From: Pantoea sp. IMH
Lineage (GTDB): Bacteria > Pseudomonadota > Gammaproteobacteria > Enterobacterales > Enterobacteriaceae
Direction: 5' to 3'
Assembly: GCF_000599885.1 (NCBI RefSeq)
Contig: NZ_JFGT01000005.1
Coordinates: forward strand, 682,001-746,000
Length of the DNA: 64,000 nucleotides
The translations under genes were made by a program, and so were the position numbers. Positions 27,980 through 38,658 of this stretch are shown here, piece by piece (the first letter of the stretch is position 1; every line of letters begins with the position of its first letter). The notes under the pieces are model-generated. The model was not told the DNA's origin. It ran no database searches and saw nothing but the letters and a program-made list of their open reading frames with translations.

Positions 27980-28166
27980 AAAACGTCCTCATCCTGGTTG
28001 AAATTGGTACTCTAAAATTGTCTTGCTGCTGGCGGTATTTTCGGTTTTCCCGCAGCGAATGTGCTATACCAGTGCGCAATAAGCGTTGTAAGCACCTCTC
28101 ATGGCGGTAAAATATCGCAGAAAAGTCACTTACACTGTCATCTATTTTCACTGCAATGGTAACGTT

Positions 28167-28640
28167 ATGACAATGAGAATTTTGTTAATAGTCACGTCTG
28201 TAATTTTCACAACTTTTACCGCACGGGCCGACGTGGTCGGCTCGGTAGACACAGTATTTAAGATATTTGGGCCGGATCATAAAATCATCGTAGAAGCCTT
28301 CGACGACCCTGATGTCAAAAATGTTACCTGCTATATCAGTCGGGCAAAAACCGGCGGCATCAAAGGCGGTCTGGGCCTGGCGGAAGATACCGCTGATGCA
28401 GCGATCTCTTGTCAGCAGGTCGGTCCGGTGACGCTCAGCGATAAAATCGCTCAGGGAAAAGCAGAAGGCGAGGTGGTGTTTCGCAAGCGCACTTCACTGG
28501 TATTCAAAAAGTTACAGGTGGTGCGTTTTTACGATCAAAAGCGGAACACGCTGATCTATCTCAGCTATTCCGATAAAGTCGTCGAAGGCTCCCCTAAAAA
28601 TGCCCTCAGCGCCGTGCCTATTATGCCGTGGAATAACTGA
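28167..28640 (+). CDS. creA: CreA family periplasmic protein
   Basis: This 157-residue protein of unknown biochemical function has a signal peptide (cleavage after TARA, residue 21) and the conserved CreA core [26 protein letters not shown] and [12 protein letters not shown]. The ATG at 28167 gives exactly the E. coli CreA length. In E. coli it is followed by creB, creC and creD; here the next gene is arcA, so the two-component CreBC system is absent from this locus. Confidence 0.92.
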   Translation: MTMRILLIVTSVIFTTFTARADVVGSVDTVFKIFGPDHKIIVEAFDDPDVKNVTCYISRAKTGGIKGGLGLAEDTADAAISCQQVGPVTLSDKIAQGKAEGEVVFRKRTSLVFKKLQVVRFYDQKRNTLIYLSYSDKVVEGSPKNALSAVPIMPWNN

Positions 28641-28650
28641 TCTGAAAAGA

Positions 28651-28676
28651 AAAAGGGCCGGAAAACCGGCCCTTTC
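28651..28676. terminator. Bidirectional terminator between creA and arcA
   Basis: GGGCCGG-AAAA-CCGGCCC has a T run on the plus side (TTTC) and, on the minus strand, TTTTTCTTTTC, so it can end both convergent transcripts. Confidence 0.9.
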
Positions 28677-28694
28677 AGGAAAGCGAACGGCAGC

Positions 28695-29411
28695 TTAATC
28701 CTGAAGGTCACCACAGAAGCGGTAGCCTTCCCCATGAATGGTAGCGATGATTTCCGGCGTATCCGGCGTCGATTCGAAGTGTTTACGAATGCGGCGGATA
28801 GTGACGTCGACGGTACGGTCATGCGGCTTCAGCTCACGACCGGTCATCTTCTTCAGCAGATCGGCACGGGTCTGGATTTTCCCTGGGTTTTCACAGAAGT
28901 GCAGCATCGCGCGAAATTCGCTGCGCGGCAGCTTGTACTGTTCACCATGAGGGCCAATCAGCGAGCGGCTGTTGATATCCAGCTCCCAGCCGTTAAAGCG
29001 ATAGCTTTCGACAAGCTTGCGCTCTTCACTGTGCGGCGCCAGGTTCATGGTGCGCGACAGCAGATTACGTGCGCGTATGGTCAGCTCACGTGGATTGAAG
29101 GGTTTGGTTATATAATCGTCAGCGCCAATTTCCAGACCGAGGATCTTATCCACCTCGTTATCCCTTCCGGTCAGGAACATCAGTGCCACGTTCGCCTGCT
29201 CACGCAGCTCACGCGCCAGTAACAGCCCATTTTTGCCCGGCAGATTGATATCCATGATCACCAGATTGATATCGTTCTCGGTCAGAATATGGTGCATTTC
29301 AGCACCGTCCGTAGCTTCATAAACCATGTAGCCTTCGGCCTCAAAAATACTTTTGAGAGTATTGCGAGTAACTAATTCGTCTTCAACGATAAGTATGTGC
29401 GGGGTCTGCAT
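28695..29411 (-). CDS. arcA: Aerobic respiration control response regulator ArcA
   Basis: This 238-residue OmpR-type regulator is phosphorylated by ArcB under low oxygen and controls respiratory and TCA genes. The receiver domain carries D54 (IMDINLPG), the acidic pair in VEDE, and K in [18 protein letters not shown] TKPF. The C-terminal winged helix ends [12 protein letters not shown]. The sequence is almost that of E. coli ArcA, so I use the [12 protein letters not shown] start at 29411 rather than an upstream ATG. An FNR-like site lies upstream. Confidence 0.97.
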   Translation of the reverse strand: MQTPHILIVEDELVTRNTLKSIFEAEGYMVYEATDGAEMHHILTENDINLVIMDINLPGKNGLLLARELREQANVALMFLTGRDNEVDKILGLEIGADDYITKPFNPRELTIRARNLLSRTMNLAPHSEERKLVESYRFNGWELDINSRSLIGPHGEQYKLPRSEFRAMLHFCENPGKIQTRADLLKKMTGRELKPHDRTVDVTIRRIRKHFESTPDTPEIIATIHGEGYRFCGDLQD

Positions 29412-29681
29412 GTGTTCGCTACCTAAAATTGCCAACAAAATCGAATCAGGGCATACAGCTGTCACGGCGGCAGAGAAACAAGGTTCGTCGTTCCTGGCGT
29501 AATAACAGCTGTACAGAAATATGTTTCAGATGCTCTGACCTGCGCCGCTAACGTTCAGATTGTTCCATCGGACGGAACGAAAACCGACGTCAGCACGGTC
29601 AAAAATGGCGTATATCCTAACCGCATTAACAGCAACATAACAGCATTTGCCACAATCAATAAGTAATAAAACAACGCTTAA

Positions 29682-29695
29682 TTGACTTATATCAA
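29682..29695. promoter_or_regulatory. FNR box upstream of arcA
   Basis: TTGACTTATATCAA differs from the FNR consensus TTGAT-N4-ATCAA at one position. It lies 271 bp before the arcA start. Anaerobic activation of arcA by FNR is known in E. coli. Confidence 0.75.
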
Positions 29696-29897
29696 ACCTA
29701 TTGTAGCACGTTAACAGTTTTGTGAAAAATGCTCAGCAGAATGCCAGCTTAGCTCACAGTAATGCGCCGTTAACGCCACGTTTACTCCCCGGCTGGGGTC
29801 TAAAAAGAGATGAATTTTAACAATCGTTAATTAACTGAAGCGTAATCAGTTATCAGGAGATAAGTAGTTTTATCTGGTCTTTCAGAGAGAAAAAAAT

Positions 29898-29936
29898 ATG
29901 AAGCCCATAAAGACCATTATTTATGAAGGGTTATAG
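29898..29936 (+). CDS. Possible 12-residue small ORF upstream of yjtD
   Basis: ATG preceded by AGAGAGAAAAAAAT opens the frame MKPIKTIIYEGL and stop. The purine-rich ribosome site is good, but the ORF is very short and has no known family. It could be a leader peptide or chance. Confidence 0.25.
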   Translation: MKPIKTIIYEGL

Positions 29937-30025
29937 TGTTGCTAATTTGTTAAATTAGCGCTGCTGTTTTTCCTTACCTTGCCGTGGCAAAGTACACCCC
30001 TTACAGGCTGATCTCCGGGATTTTT

Positions 30026-30712
30026 ATGCGTTTTCCTTTTATTCTTGTTTCCCCTGCCAGAGCCGAAAATGTCGGCGCGGCGGCCCGTGCGATGAAAACC
30101 ATGGGCTTTGATGAACTGCGTATCGTTAACAGCCAGGTGTGGCAGGAGCCTGCTGCCCGGCGTGTTGCTCATGGCGCAGGCGATATTCTTGATAACGTGA
30201 CGCACTGGGACTCACTTGATGCCGCTCTGCATGACGTTGATTTCAGCATTGCGACAACGGCGCGCAGCCGCGCTAAATTCCGCTACTATGCCACGCCACA
30301 GCAGGTGGAGGCTCTGCTGGAAGAGAAACAGCAGTGGGTAAAATGCGTCGCGCTGGTTTTTGGCCGGGAGGATACCGGTCTGACCAATGATGAACTGGAT
30401 CGTGTGGATGTCCTGACCGGCATTCCAATGGCGGCAGATTATCCTTCGCTGAACCTGGGACAGGCGGTCATGGTCTATAGCTATCAGCTTGCCGCGTTCC
30501 GTCAGGTCAGCGCCCGGACTGAAGCGCCCGCCGACGTACAACAGCTGGCTGCGCTACGTCAGCGCTGCGACCGGCTGCTGCATCGCCTTTCGGTCAGCGA
30601 CGACCATAAACTGGCGGACTGGCTGACCCAGCGGATTGGGCTGCTCGCCCAGCGCGACAGCGCGATGCTGCACCGTCTGCTCGCCGACATTGAAAAAAAA
30701 CTTCCAGAATAA
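30026..30712 (+). CDS. yjtD: TrmJ-related SPOUT RNA methyltransferase YjtD
   Basis: This 228-residue SPOUT-class protein (YjtD, also called LasT) resembles the tRNA 2'-O-methyltransferase TrmJ. The segments ILVSPARAENVGAAARAMKTMGF, VFGREDTGLTN and PSLNLGQAVMVYSYQL form the SAM-binding knot. Its RNA target is not established as far as I know. The ATG at 30026 gives the E. coli length (228 residues) and start MRFPFILV. Position between arcA and the thr operon is the E. coli one. Confidence 0.9.
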   Translation: MRFPFILVSPARAENVGAAARAMKTMGFDELRIVNSQVWQEPAARRVAHGAGDILDNVTHWDSLDAALHDVDFSIATTARSRAKFRYYATPQQVEALLEEKQQWVKCVALVFGREDTGLTNDELDRVDVLTGIPMAADYPSLNLGQAVMVYSYQLAAFRQVSARTEAPADVQQLAALRQRCDRLLHRLSVSDDHKLADWLTQRIGLLAQRDSAMLHRLLADIEKKLPE

Positions 30713-30844
30713 AATACTGTATAGCGCTTATGTTTTAGCGCGAGTCGCTGGGTTAAGCCCGACAGATTATATGAAAGTCCTGCTGCGTGGCTAAACGGCT
30801 TCCCGCATCTTCAGCGGGCTTTGCGGCACGTAAAGATAAAAAAA

Positions 30845-30873
30845 TTGACTTGGTGGGACGTTTGCTTTAATTC
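30845..30873 (+). promoter_or_regulatory. Promoter of the threonine operon
   Basis: TTGACT (30845-30850) and TAATTC (30868-30873), 17 bp apart, lie 43 bp before thrL. TTGACT is also the -35 of the E. coli thr promoter. The -10 could also be read as TTTAAT at 30866. Confidence 0.65.
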
Positions 30874-30916
30874 TGAAAGCCGACAGATTTTAAAACAGAC
30901 AGACGATAAATCTACT

Positions 30917-30988
30917 ATGCGTAATCACAGCCTGATGACAACAATCATTATTACCACCACCATTACCACAGGTAACGGTGCGGGCTGA
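30917..30988 (+). CDS. thrL: thr operon leader peptide
   Basis: This 23-codon ORF encodes MRNHSLMTTIIITTTITTGNG and AG, with eight Thr and four Ile codons. Its translation senses charged Thr- and Ile-tRNA: fast translation lets the downstream terminator form, stalling prevents it. The C-terminus TTGNGAG is identical to E. coli ThrL. The attenuator hairpin follows 24 bp later. Confidence 0.96.
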   Translation: MRNHSLMTTIIITTTITTGNGAG

Positions 30989-31012
30989 CGCATACAGTAA
31001 AAAATAAAAAAC

Positions 31013-31045
31013 AAGCCCGCACCTAACCAGTGCGGGCTTTTTTTT
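31013..31045 (+). terminator. thr operon attenuator
   Basis: AAGCCCGCAC (31013-31022) pairs with GTGCGGGCTT (31030-31039) and runs into eight T residues. It lies between thrL and thrA, as expected for transcription attenuation. Confidence 0.95.
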
Positions 31046-31071
31046 CGGCAAAAATTCAGGAGATGTTGAGA

Positions 31072-33534
31072 ATGCGAGTGCTGAAATTCGGTGGAACCTC
31101 AGTAGCCAACGCGGAACGATTTCTGCGCGTGGCCGATATCATGGAAAGTAATGCTAAGCAGGGACAGGTGGCTACCGTATTGTCCGCTCCCGCAAAAATC
31201 ACCAACCATCTGGTGGCGATGATTGAGAAAACGATCGGTGGTCAGGATGCGTTACCGAACCTGAGCGATGCCGAAACCATTTTCGCTTCGCTGTTACAGG
31301 GACTGGCTGATGCCCAGCCCGGCTTTGCCTCTGAACGGCTGCAGGCAGTTGTCGATCAGGAGTTCGCCCAGCTCAGACAGATGCTGCACGGCATTGGCCT
31401 GCTCGGGCAGTGTCCTGACAGCGTCAATGCGGCAATTATCTGTCGTGGCGAGAAGCTCTCCATCGCCATTATGGAAGCGCTGCTTCAGGCTCGCGGGCAC
31501 GCCGTCAGCGTTATCGATCCGGTCGAAAAACTGCTGGCTGTGGGTCACTATCTTGATTCTACCGTCGATATTCCTGAATCCACCCGGCGTATCGCCGCCA
31601 GTCAGATCCCGGCGGAGAATATGATCCTGATGGCGGGTTTTACCGCCGGCAATGAGAAGGGCGAGCTGGTGGTTCTTGGCCGTAACGGCTCCGATTACTC
31701 TGCCGCGGTGCTGGCCGCCTGTTTACGCGCCGACTGCTGCGAAATCTGGACGGATGTGGACGGCGTCTATACCTGCGATCCGCGGCAGGTTCCGGATGCA
31801 CGACTGCTCAAGTCCATGTCCTATCAGGAAGCGATGGAGCTCTCTTATTTTGGTGCCAAAGTCCTTCATCCCCGGACCATCACACCAATCGCCCAGTTTC
31901 AGATCCCTTGTCTTATCAAAAACACCGCCAATCCACAGGCGCCGGGCACGCTCATCGGCGGTGATGGATCGGACGAGGAGAATCCGGTCAAAGGCATCAC
32001 CAACCTGAATAATATGGCGATGTTCAACGTTTCCGGGCCGGGCATGAAGGGAATGGTTGGCATGGCGGCCAGAGTCTTTGCCGCTATGTCCCGTAGCGGA
32101 ATTTCCGTGGTACTGATCACCCAGTCTTCCTCCGAATACAGCATCAGTTTTTGCGTGCCGCAGAGCGATCAGGCCCGGGCCCGACGCGTGCTGGAAGAGG
32201 AGTTTTATCTGGAATTGAAAAATGGTCTGCTCGAACCGCTTGCGGTGACGGAACGGCTGGCGGTGATCTCTGTGGTCGGCGATGGGATGCGAACGTTGCG
32301 CGGCATTTCAGCGAAATTCTTCTCTGCGCTGGCGCGTGCCAACATCAATATTATCGCCATTGCGCAGGGCTCCTCGGAGCGTTCCATTTCCGTCGTGGTC
32401 GATAATGATGATGCGACCACCGGCGTACGCGTGGTGCACCAGATGCTGTTTGCCACCGACCAGGTAATTGAAGTCTTTGTCATCGGCGTGGGCGGTGTGG
32501 GCGCCGCGCTGATCGATCAGCTGCACCGTCAGCAGGCCTGGCTGAAGAACAAGCATATCGATCTGCGCGTTTGCGGCATTGCCAACTCAAAGGCGCTGCT
32601 GACCAATGTGCACGGCATTCCGCTGGAAAACTGGAAAGAGACGCTGGGAAGCGCAAAAGAACCCTTTAACCTGGGCCGCCTGATTCGTCTGGTAAAAGAG
32701 TATCACCTGCTCAATCCGGTGATTGTCGACTGTACCTCCAGCCAGGCGGTGGCCGATCAGTATGCCGATTTCCTTGCGGAAGGTTTTCACGTGGTCACGC
32801 CAAATAAAAAGGCGAACACCTCCTCCTGGAATTACTATCAGCAAATGCGGACGGCAGCGGCCCGTTCCCGCCGTAAGTTTCTCTACGATACCAACGTCGG
32901 CGCGGGGCTGCCGGTCATTGAGAATTTACAGAACCTGCTCAATGCGGGCGATGAACTGATCCGCTTCACCGGTATTCTTTCCGGCTCGTTATCCTTTATT
33001 TTTGGCAAGCTGGATGAAGGGTTTTCGCTTTCAGAGGCGACCAAACAAGCCCGTGAGCTCGGTTTTACCGAACCCGATCCGCGTGACGATCTTTCCGGCA
33101 CCGACGTGGCGCGCAAATTGCTGATCCTGGCGCGTGAAGCGGGCTATCAACTGGAACTGAGCGATATTGAGATTGAGGCTGTATTACCCGAAGCCTTTAA
33201 CGCTATTCCGGATGCCGGGACCTTTATGTCCCGTCTGCCCGAACTCGACGATGCCTTTGCCGCCCGCGTCACTTCGGCTCGTGATGAGGGCAAAGTGCTG
33301 CGTTTTGTGGGCGCGATTGAGGAAGGCGGACGCTGCATCGTCAAAATTGAGGCTGTGGATGAGCATTCGCCGCTATATAAAGTGAAAGATGGTGAGAATG
33401 CGCTGGCGTTTTACAGCCGCTATTATCAGCCTATTCCGCTGGTGCTGCGCGGCTACGGTGCCGGTAATGACGTCACCGCCGCCGGCGTGTTTGCCGATCT
33501 GCTGCGTACTCTGTCATGGAAGTTAGGAGTTTAA
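31072..33534 (+). CDS. thrA: Bifunctional aspartokinase I / homoserine dehydrogenase I
   Basis: This 820-residue fusion catalyses the first and third steps from aspartate to threonine. The kinase domain starts [17 protein letters not shown]. Two ACT domains (about 315-460), with [16 protein letters not shown], bind threonine for feedback inhibition. The dehydrogenase domain starts near 465 with the NAD(P) loop [11 protein letters not shown] and includes TPNKKAN and [14 protein letters not shown]. The start at 31072 gives exactly the E. coli length; AGGAG is eight bases upstream. It is the first structural gene of thrABC, two bases before thrB. Confidence 0.98.
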   Translation: MRVLKFGGTSVANAERFLRVADIMESNAKQGQVATVLSAPAKITNHLVAMIEKTIGGQDALPNLSDAETIFASLLQGLADAQPGFASERLQAVVDQEFAQLRQMLHGIGLLGQCPDSVNAAIICRGEKLSIAIMEALLQARGHAVSVIDPVEKLLAVGHYLDSTVDIPESTRRIAASQIPAENMILMAGFTAGNEKGELVVLGRNGSDYSAAVLAACLRADCCEIWTDVDGVYTCDPRQVPDARLLKSMSYQEAMELSYFGAKVLHPRTITPIAQFQIPCLIKNTANPQAPGTLIGGDGSDEENPVKGITNLNNMAMFNVSGPGMKGMVGMAARVFAAMSRSGISVVLITQSSSEYSISFCVPQSDQARARRVLEEEFYLELKNGLLEPLAVTERLAVISVVGDGMRTLRGISAKFFSALARANINIIAIAQGSSERSISVVVDNDDATTGVRVVHQMLFATDQVIEVFVIGVGGVGAALIDQLHRQQAWLKNKHIDLRVCGIANSKALLTNVHGIPLENWKETLGSAKEPFNLGRLIRLVKEYHLLNPVIVDCTSSQAVADQYADFLAEGFHVVTPNKKANTSSWNYYQQMRTAAARSRRKFLYDTNVGAGLPVIENLQNLLNAGDELIRFTGILSGSLSFIFGKLDEGFSLSEATKQARELGFTEPDPRDDLSGTDVARKLLILAREAGYQLELSDIEIEAVLPEAFNAIPDAGTFMSRLPELDDAFAARVTSARDEGKVLRFVGAIEEGGRCIVKIEAVDEHSPLYKVKDGENALAFYSRYYQPIPLVLRGYGAGNDVTAAGVFADLLRTLSWKLGV

Positions 33535-33536
33535 CC

Positions 33537-34466
33537 ATGGTGAAAATTTATGCCCCGGCCTCGATTGGCAACGTCAGCGTGGGCTTTGACGTACTGGGCG
33601 CGGCCGTCTCTCCCATTGACGGTACGCTGCTGGGCGATTGCGTGACCGTTGAGGCCGCCAGCGAATTCAGCCTGCGTAATGAGGGGCGTTTCGTCAGTAA
33701 GCTGCCCGCTGATCCTCAGGACAACATCGTCTGGCAGTGCTGGGATCGCTTTTGTGAAGCCACGGGCAAACGCATCCCGGTAAGCATGACGCTGGAAAAA
33801 AATATGCCGATAGGCTCGGGATTAGGTTCGAGTGCCTGCTCGGTGGTTGCCGGGCTGATGGCGATGAATGAGCACTGTGGCAAACCGCTTAGCGATACTG
33901 AACTGCTGGCGCTGATGGGCGAGCTGGAAGGACGCATTTCCGGCAGCGTACATTATGATAATGTGGCGCCTTGTTTCCTCGGCGGCATGCAGCTGATGCT
34001 GGAAGAGAACGGCATCATCAGCCAGGCGGTACCGGGTTTTGAGGAGTGGCTGTGGGTGATGGCCTATCCGGGGATCAAGGTTTCCACCGCAGAAGCGCGC
34101 GCGATCCTGCCCGCGCAGTACCGTAAAGAAGAGATCATCAGGCATGGGCGCTATATGGGCGGGTTTATTCACGCCTGTCATACACAGCAGCCTGAACTGG
34201 CGGCGAAAATGATGAAAGATGTTATCGCCGAACCTTACCGAACGAAGCTTTTGCCAGGCTTTGCGCAGGCTCGTCAGGCCGCTCAGGATATAGGCGCGCT
34301 GGCCTGCGGTATTTCCGGCTCCGGCCCGACGCTGTTCGCTGTCTGCAATACGCCTGATACGGCGCAGCGAATGGCCGACTGGCTCAGCCAGCACTATCTG
34401 CAAAATGATGAAGGCTTCGTCCATATTTGCCGTTCAGACACGGCAGGCGCACGTAAACTGGGATAA
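33537..34466 (+). CDS. thrB: Homoserine kinase
   Basis: This 309-residue GHMP-family kinase converts homoserine to O-phosphohomoserine. The ATP-binding motif [12 protein letters not shown] (about residues 90-101) and the C-terminal [11 protein letters not shown] are intact. The ATG at 33537 gives the E. coli start [14 protein letters not shown] lies at the end of thrA, so translation is coupled. Confidence 0.98.
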   Translation: MVKIYAPASIGNVSVGFDVLGAAVSPIDGTLLGDCVTVEAASEFSLRNEGRFVSKLPADPQDNIVWQCWDRFCEATGKRIPVSMTLEKNMPIGSGLGSSACSVVAGLMAMNEHCGKPLSDTELLALMGELEGRISGSVHYDNVAPCFLGGMQLMLEENGIISQAVPGFEEWLWVMAYPGIKVSTAEARAILPAQYRKEEIIRHGRYMGGFIHACHTQQPELAAKMMKDVIAEPYRTKLLPGFAQARQAAQDIGALACGISGSGPTLFAVCNTPDTAQRMADWLSQHYLQNDEGFVHICRSDTAGARKLG

Positions 34467-34469
34467 CGC

Positions 34470-35756
34470 ATGAAACTCTATAATCTTAAGGACCATAACG
34501 AGCAGGTAAGCTTTTCACAGGCGGTTAAGCAGGGATTAGGCAAGCAGCAGGGGCTTTTCTTTCCGCTGGAGCTGCCCGAGTTTGAGCTGACCGAGATTGA
34601 TGAGATGCTGGAGATGGATTTTGTTACCCGCAGCAGCAAAATCCTTTCGGCGTTTATCGGTGATGAAATCGCGCCGCACCAGTTGCACGAACGTCTGAAA
34701 ACGGCTTTCACCTTTCCCGCGCCGGTGGTGAGCGTCACCGACGATATCGCCACGCTGGAGCTGTTCCACGGGCCGACGCTGGCATTTAAGGATTTTGGCG
34801 GCCGCTTTATGGCGCAGATGCTCTCTTACGTCAGCGAAGCCGATGAGAAAATCACGATTCTGACCGCCACCTCGGGTGATACCGGTGCCGCCGTCGCTCA
34901 TGCTTTTTACGGTATGGAAAATGTGCGCGTCGTTATCCTCTATCCGCAGGGAAAAATCAGTCCGCTGCAGGAGAAGCTGTTCTGTACGCTGGGCGGTAAT
35001 ATCCAGACCATCGCCATTGAGGGGGATTTTGATACCTGTCAGTCGCTGGTTAAGCAGGCGTTTGATGATGAGCTGCTGAAAAAAGCGATCGGCCTGAACT
35101 CCGCCAACTCGATCAATATCAGCCGTCTGCTGGCGCAGATTTGCTACTACTTTGAGGCTGTGGCGCAGTTGCCGCAGGAGAAGCGCAATCAGCTGGTGGT
35201 CTCCGTTCCGAGCGGAAACTTTGGTGATTTAACTGCGGGCCTGCTGGCGAAAACCCTGGGGCTGCCGGTGAAGCGCTTTATTGCCGCGACCAACGCCAAT
35301 GATACCGTGCCGCGCTTTCTCAGCGGCGGCGAATGGCTGCCCAATGCGACCGTTGCCACGCTGTCGAATGCGATGGATGTCAGCCAGCCCAACAACTGGC
35401 CACGGGTCGAGGAGATCTTCCGGCGTAAAATCTGGCAGATGAATGAGCTGGGCGTTGGCGCGGTGGATGATGAAACCACCAAAGCGACGATGCGTGAACT
35501 GGATGAGCTGGGTTATGTCTCCGAGCCGCATGCGGCGATTGCTTACCGGCTGTTGCGCGATCAGTTGCAGGAAGGGGAGTTTGGGCTTTTCCTTGGCACC
35601 GCGCATCCCGCCAAGTTTAAGGAGAGCGTGGAGGCGATCCTGGGGCGTTCGCTGCCGCTACCTGAAGCGCTGGCCGAGCGCGCCGATCTGCCGCTGCTCT
35701 CTCACCAGATGGCGCCTGACTTCGCGCAGCTTCGCGAATTCCTGCTCCATAAATAA
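34470..35756 (+). CDS. thrC: Threonine synthase
   Basis: This 428-residue PLP enzyme converts O-phosphohomoserine to threonine. The PLP lysine is K107 in GPTLAFKDFGGRF, and the phosphate-binding loop is TSGDTGAAVAHAF. It begins three bases after thrB and ends the operon, followed by a terminator. Confidence 0.98.
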   Translation: MKLYNLKDHNEQVSFSQAVKQGLGKQQGLFFPLELPEFELTEIDEMLEMDFVTRSSKILSAFIGDEIAPHQLHERLKTAFTFPAPVVSVTDDIATLELFHGPTLAFKDFGGRFMAQMLSYVSEADEKITILTATSGDTGAAVAHAFYGMENVRVVILYPQGKISPLQEKLFCTLGGNIQTIAIEGDFDTCQSLVKQAFDDELLKKAIGLNSANSINISRLLAQICYYFEAVAQLPQEKRNQLVVSVPSGNFGDLTAGLLAKTLGLPVKRFIAATNANDTVPRFLSGGEWLPNATVATLSNAMDVSQPNNWPRVEEIFRRKIWQMNELGVGAVDDETTKATMRELDELGYVSEPHAAIAYRLLRDQLQEGEFGLFLGTAHPAKFKESVEAILGRSLPLPEALAERADLPLLSHQMAPDFAQLREFLLHK

Positions 35757-35762
35757 TCATTC

Positions 35763-35795
35763 AGCCCCTTCGCTTCAGAAGGGGCTTTCATTTTT
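35763..35795 (+). terminator. Terminator of thrABC
   Basis: AGCCCCTT (35763-35770) pairs with AAGGGGCT (35779-35786), followed by TTCATTTTT. Confidence 0.92.
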
Positions 35796-35825
35796 GCGCA
35801 CGCGTTTACAGGCAGGTTTGCGTCA

Positions 35826-36599
35826 TTATCTTTCGTTACGTTTAAACACCCACTCAGCTTCACTACTCTCTTCCGCCGCAAAGCGATAGCCATCAAGATC
35901 AAATTGTTTCAACTGCGCAGGATCGGTCAGGCGCTGCTGAATAATGTAGCGGCTCATCAGCCCACGCGCTTTTTTCGCGTAGAAGCTTATTACCTTAAAC
36001 TTGCCGTTTTTTTCATCCAGAAAGACGGGCTTAATGATCCGTGCGTTGATCTTTTTCGGCTGTAACGCCTTGAAGTATTCATCGGAGGCCAGGTTGATCA
36101 GCACCTCTTCATCCTGCTCTTTCAGGGCCGCGTTCAGCGCCGTGGTCAGCTTCTCACCCCAGAAGGCGTAGAGATCTTTTCCAGCCGGATTTTCCAGGCG
36201 GGTGCCCATTTCCAGGCGATAAGCCTGCATCAGGTCAAGCGGGCGCAGCAGGCCATACAGACCGGAGAGAATGCGGAGATGGCGCTGGGCAAAATCGAAA
36301 TCCGCTTTATCCAGGCTCTCTGCAGCCAGGCCGGTATAAACATCCCCTTTAAAGGCCAGAATGGCCTGGCGGGCATTATCAGGTGTGAAAGGAGGATGCC
36401 AGTCGTTAAAGCGTTCGGCGTTCAGCAGCGCCAGCTTGTCGCTGATGCTCATCAGTGAGCCGATTTGGGCAGGTGTTAAGCGACGGGCTATCTCAATCAG
36501 TTTTTGTGACTCATCCAGCAGGGCGGGCTGGGTGAACAGCTCGGTCGCCAGCGGGCTTTCAAAATCTAACGTTTTGGCCGGAGAGATAACCATTAACAT
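35826..36599 (-). CDS. yaaA: Peroxide stress protein YaaA
   Basis: This 257-residue protein of the UPF0246 family lowers free iron during hydrogen peroxide stress in E. coli. Conserved segments are [44 protein letters not shown] and [17 protein letters not shown]. The start at 36599 follows AAGGATTCAGGC and matches the family; a longer frame to 36740 is not supported. It lies between thrC and talB, as in E. coli. Confidence 0.95.
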   Translation of the reverse strand: MLMVISPAKTLDFESPLATELFTQPALLDESQKLIEIARRLTPAQIGSLMSISDKLALLNAERFNDWHPPFTPDNARQAILAFKGDVYTGLAAESLDKADFDFAQRHLRILSGLYGLLRPLDLMQAYRLEMGTRLENPAGKDLYAFWGEKLTTALNAALKEQDEEVLINLASDEYFKALQPKKINARIIKPVFLDEKNGKFKVISFYAKKARGLMSRYIIQQRLTDPAQLKQFDLDGYRFAAEESSEAEWVFKRNER

Positions 36600-36848
36600 G
36601 CCTGAATCCTTATATGACGCCACTAAGGCGGGCTGACAAAAGCGTACTTTACCAAAAAAGCGCGATGAAAAGATAAATCGCTGCCATAGCTGCGGCATTA
36701 CCCGGCGGGTCAGATAGCGCTTTTGGCTGCCGTTTAGCACTCAGTGGCTCCGGGCTAACCTTACCTTGCATGGCATAGTGCGCGTGATATTATCCGGGGC
36801 AGACATTTTCAACATTCCGATAACTCTACTTTGACGAGAATGACAATC

Positions 36849-37802
36849 ATGACGGATAAACTCACTTCCCTGCGTCAGCTGACGACTGTTGTTGCCGATA
36901 CCGGTGATATTGCCGCAATCAAGCTCTACCAGCCTCAGGACGCCACTACCAACCCATCGCTTATTCTCAGCGCCGCGCAGATCCCTGAATACCGCAAGCT
37001 GATTGACGAAGCGGTGAACTGGGCGCGCAGCCAGAGCAACAAGAAAGAAGAGCAGATCCAGCACGCCGCGGATAAGCTGAATGTGAACATCGGGCTGGAG
37101 ATCCTCAAACTGGTGCCGGGTCGTATTTCTACCGAGGTGGATGCCCGCCTCTCTTATGATACCGAAGGTAGCATCAATAAAGCCCGCACGCTGATTAAGC
37201 TCTATAACGATGCGGGTATCAGCAATGACCGCATTCTGATCAAGCTGGCGTCCACCTGGCAGGGCATTCGCGCCGCTGAGCAGCTGGAAAAAGAGGGTAT
37301 CAACTGTAACCTGACACTGCTGTTCTCTTTTGCTCAGGCTCGCGCCTGTGCCGAAGCTGGCGTGTACCTGATTTCGCCTTTTGTTGGCCGTATTCTCGAC
37401 TGGTATAAAGCCAATACCGATAAAAAAGAGTATGCGCCGCAGGAAGATCCGGGCGTCATCTCCGTCTCTGAAATTTATGAATACTATAAGCAGCACGGCT
37501 ATGAAACTGTGGTTATGGGCGCGAGCTTCCGTAACATCGGCGAAATCATCGAACTGGCTGGTTGCGATCGCCTGACCATTTCTCCAGGTCTGTTAAAAGA
37601 GCTGGCGGAGAGCGAAGGGACGCTGGAGCGTAAACTCTCTTTTACGGGCGAAGTGAAAGCGCGTCCGGCCAAAATGACTGAATCTGAGTTCCTGTGGCAG
37701 CATAATCAGGATCCGATGGCGGTCGATAAGCTGGCTCAGGGTATCCGTAACTTTGCATTAGATCAGGGCAAACTGGATAAGATGATTGCCGATCTGCTGT
37801 AA
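36849..37802 (+). CDS. talB: Transaldolase B
   Basis: This 317-residue pentose-phosphate enzyme transfers a dihydroxyacetone unit from sedoheptulose-7-phosphate. The Schiff-base lysine is K132 ([11 protein letters not shown]), and D17 (VVADTGD) is the acid/base residue. The sequence is nearly that of E. coli TalB, and the start at 36849 gives its exact length. Confidence 0.97.
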   Translation: MTDKLTSLRQLTTVVADTGDIAAIKLYQPQDATTNPSLILSAAQIPEYRKLIDEAVNWARSQSNKKEEQIQHAADKLNVNIGLEILKLVPGRISTEVDARLSYDTEGSINKARTLIKLYNDAGISNDRILIKLASTWQGIRAAEQLEKEGINCNLTLLFSFAQARACAEAGVYLISPFVGRILDWYKANTDKKEYAPQEDPGVISVSEIYEYYKQHGYETVVMGASFRNIGEIIELAGCDRLTISPGLLKELAESEGTLERKLSFTGEVKARPAKMTESEFLWQHNQDPMAVDKLAQGIRNFALDQGKLDKMIADLL

Positions 37803-37809
37803 TGTCATC

Positions 37810-37840
37810 ACCGCAGCCGGCTCTCCGGCTGCGGTATTTT
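37810..37840 (+). terminator. Terminator of talB
   Basis: ACCGCAGCCGG (37810-37820) pairs with CCGGCTGCGGT (37825-37835), followed by a short T run. Confidence 0.88.
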
Positions 37841-37943
37841 CCTCGCTGTACATCCCGCTTTGCAATGGTTTATCCTGCCCGCTAATAATCCTTTTCTCCC
37901 CCGTCCGCGCAGTTGACGTGGCCGGAATCACGGTGACGACACA

Positions 37944-38531
37944 ATGACAACATTACGCATAGGCTTAATTTCCGTTTCCGATCGTGCTGCCAACGGCATT
38001 TATCAGGATGAAGGAGTGCCCGCGCTTGAAGCCTGGCTGTCGCAGGCACTGAGCACGCCTTTCGAGGTGGAAAAACGGCTGGTACCGGACGAGCAGACGA
38101 TGATCGAACAGACGATTTGTGAGCTGGTGGATGAGCTTTTCTGCCATCTGATATTGACAACCGGCGGCACCGGGCCTGCCCGCCGTGACGTAACGCCGGA
38201 TGCCACGCTGGCCATAGCCGATCGTCAGATGCCGGGTTTTGGCGAGCAGATGCGGCAGATCAGCCTGAACTTTGTGCCCACGGCGATCCTTTCCCGCCAG
38301 GTGGGCGTTATCCGCAAGCAGTCGCTCATTATTAACCTGCCGGGTCAGCCGAAATCGATCAAAGAGACGCTGGAGGGGGTGAAAGATGCGGAAGGGCAGA
38401 CCAAAGTGCACGGAATATTTGCCAGCGTACCTTACTGCATTCAGCTGCTGGAAGGCCCGTATGTGGAAACTAACGCTGATGTGGTAGCAGCATTTCGTCC
38501 TAAAAGCGCCCGTCGCGAAACAAACGGCTAA
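37944..38531 (+). CDS. mog: Molybdopterin adenylyltransferase Mog
   Basis: This 195-residue enzyme adenylylates molybdopterin before molybdenum insertion. LILTTGGTGPARRDVTPDAT is the conserved MPT-binding loop, and IINLPGQPKSIKETL is the second family motif. It is preceded by talB, as in E. coli, and ends close to the family length of 195. Confidence 0.96.
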   Translation: MTTLRIGLISVSDRAANGIYQDEGVPALEAWLSQALSTPFEVEKRLVPDEQTMIEQTICELVDELFCHLILTTGGTGPARRDVTPDATLAIADRQMPGFGEQMRQISLNFVPTAILSRQVGVIRKQSLIINLPGQPKSIKETLEGVKDAEGQTKVHGIFASVPYCIQLLEGPYVETNADVVAAFRPKSARRETNG

Positions 38532-38658
38532 AAATGGCCCGATTCAGGCATAAGATCCAGCTGCGCTGGTGTGGCAGGGAATGTACGGTATAGTACGTAT
38601 AGCTTTACACACCTTCACTATACTTTTTTCTTCTGACTCTGGATATGCCTGAAAAATC

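Larger units (their letters stand above)
29412..30025. other. Long arcA-yjtD divergent intergenic region
   Basis: This 614-bp gap holds the arcA promoter region with an FNR-like box, and the promoter of yjtD. E. coli has a small gene yjjY here; I could not find a counterpart. A 12-codon reading frame (29898-29936) is listed separately. Confidence 0.65.

Noticed and set aside
37882-38160. Minus-strand 92-codon frame at the start of mog
   Set aside because: It is antisense to the conserved mog start, without motifs or ribosome site.
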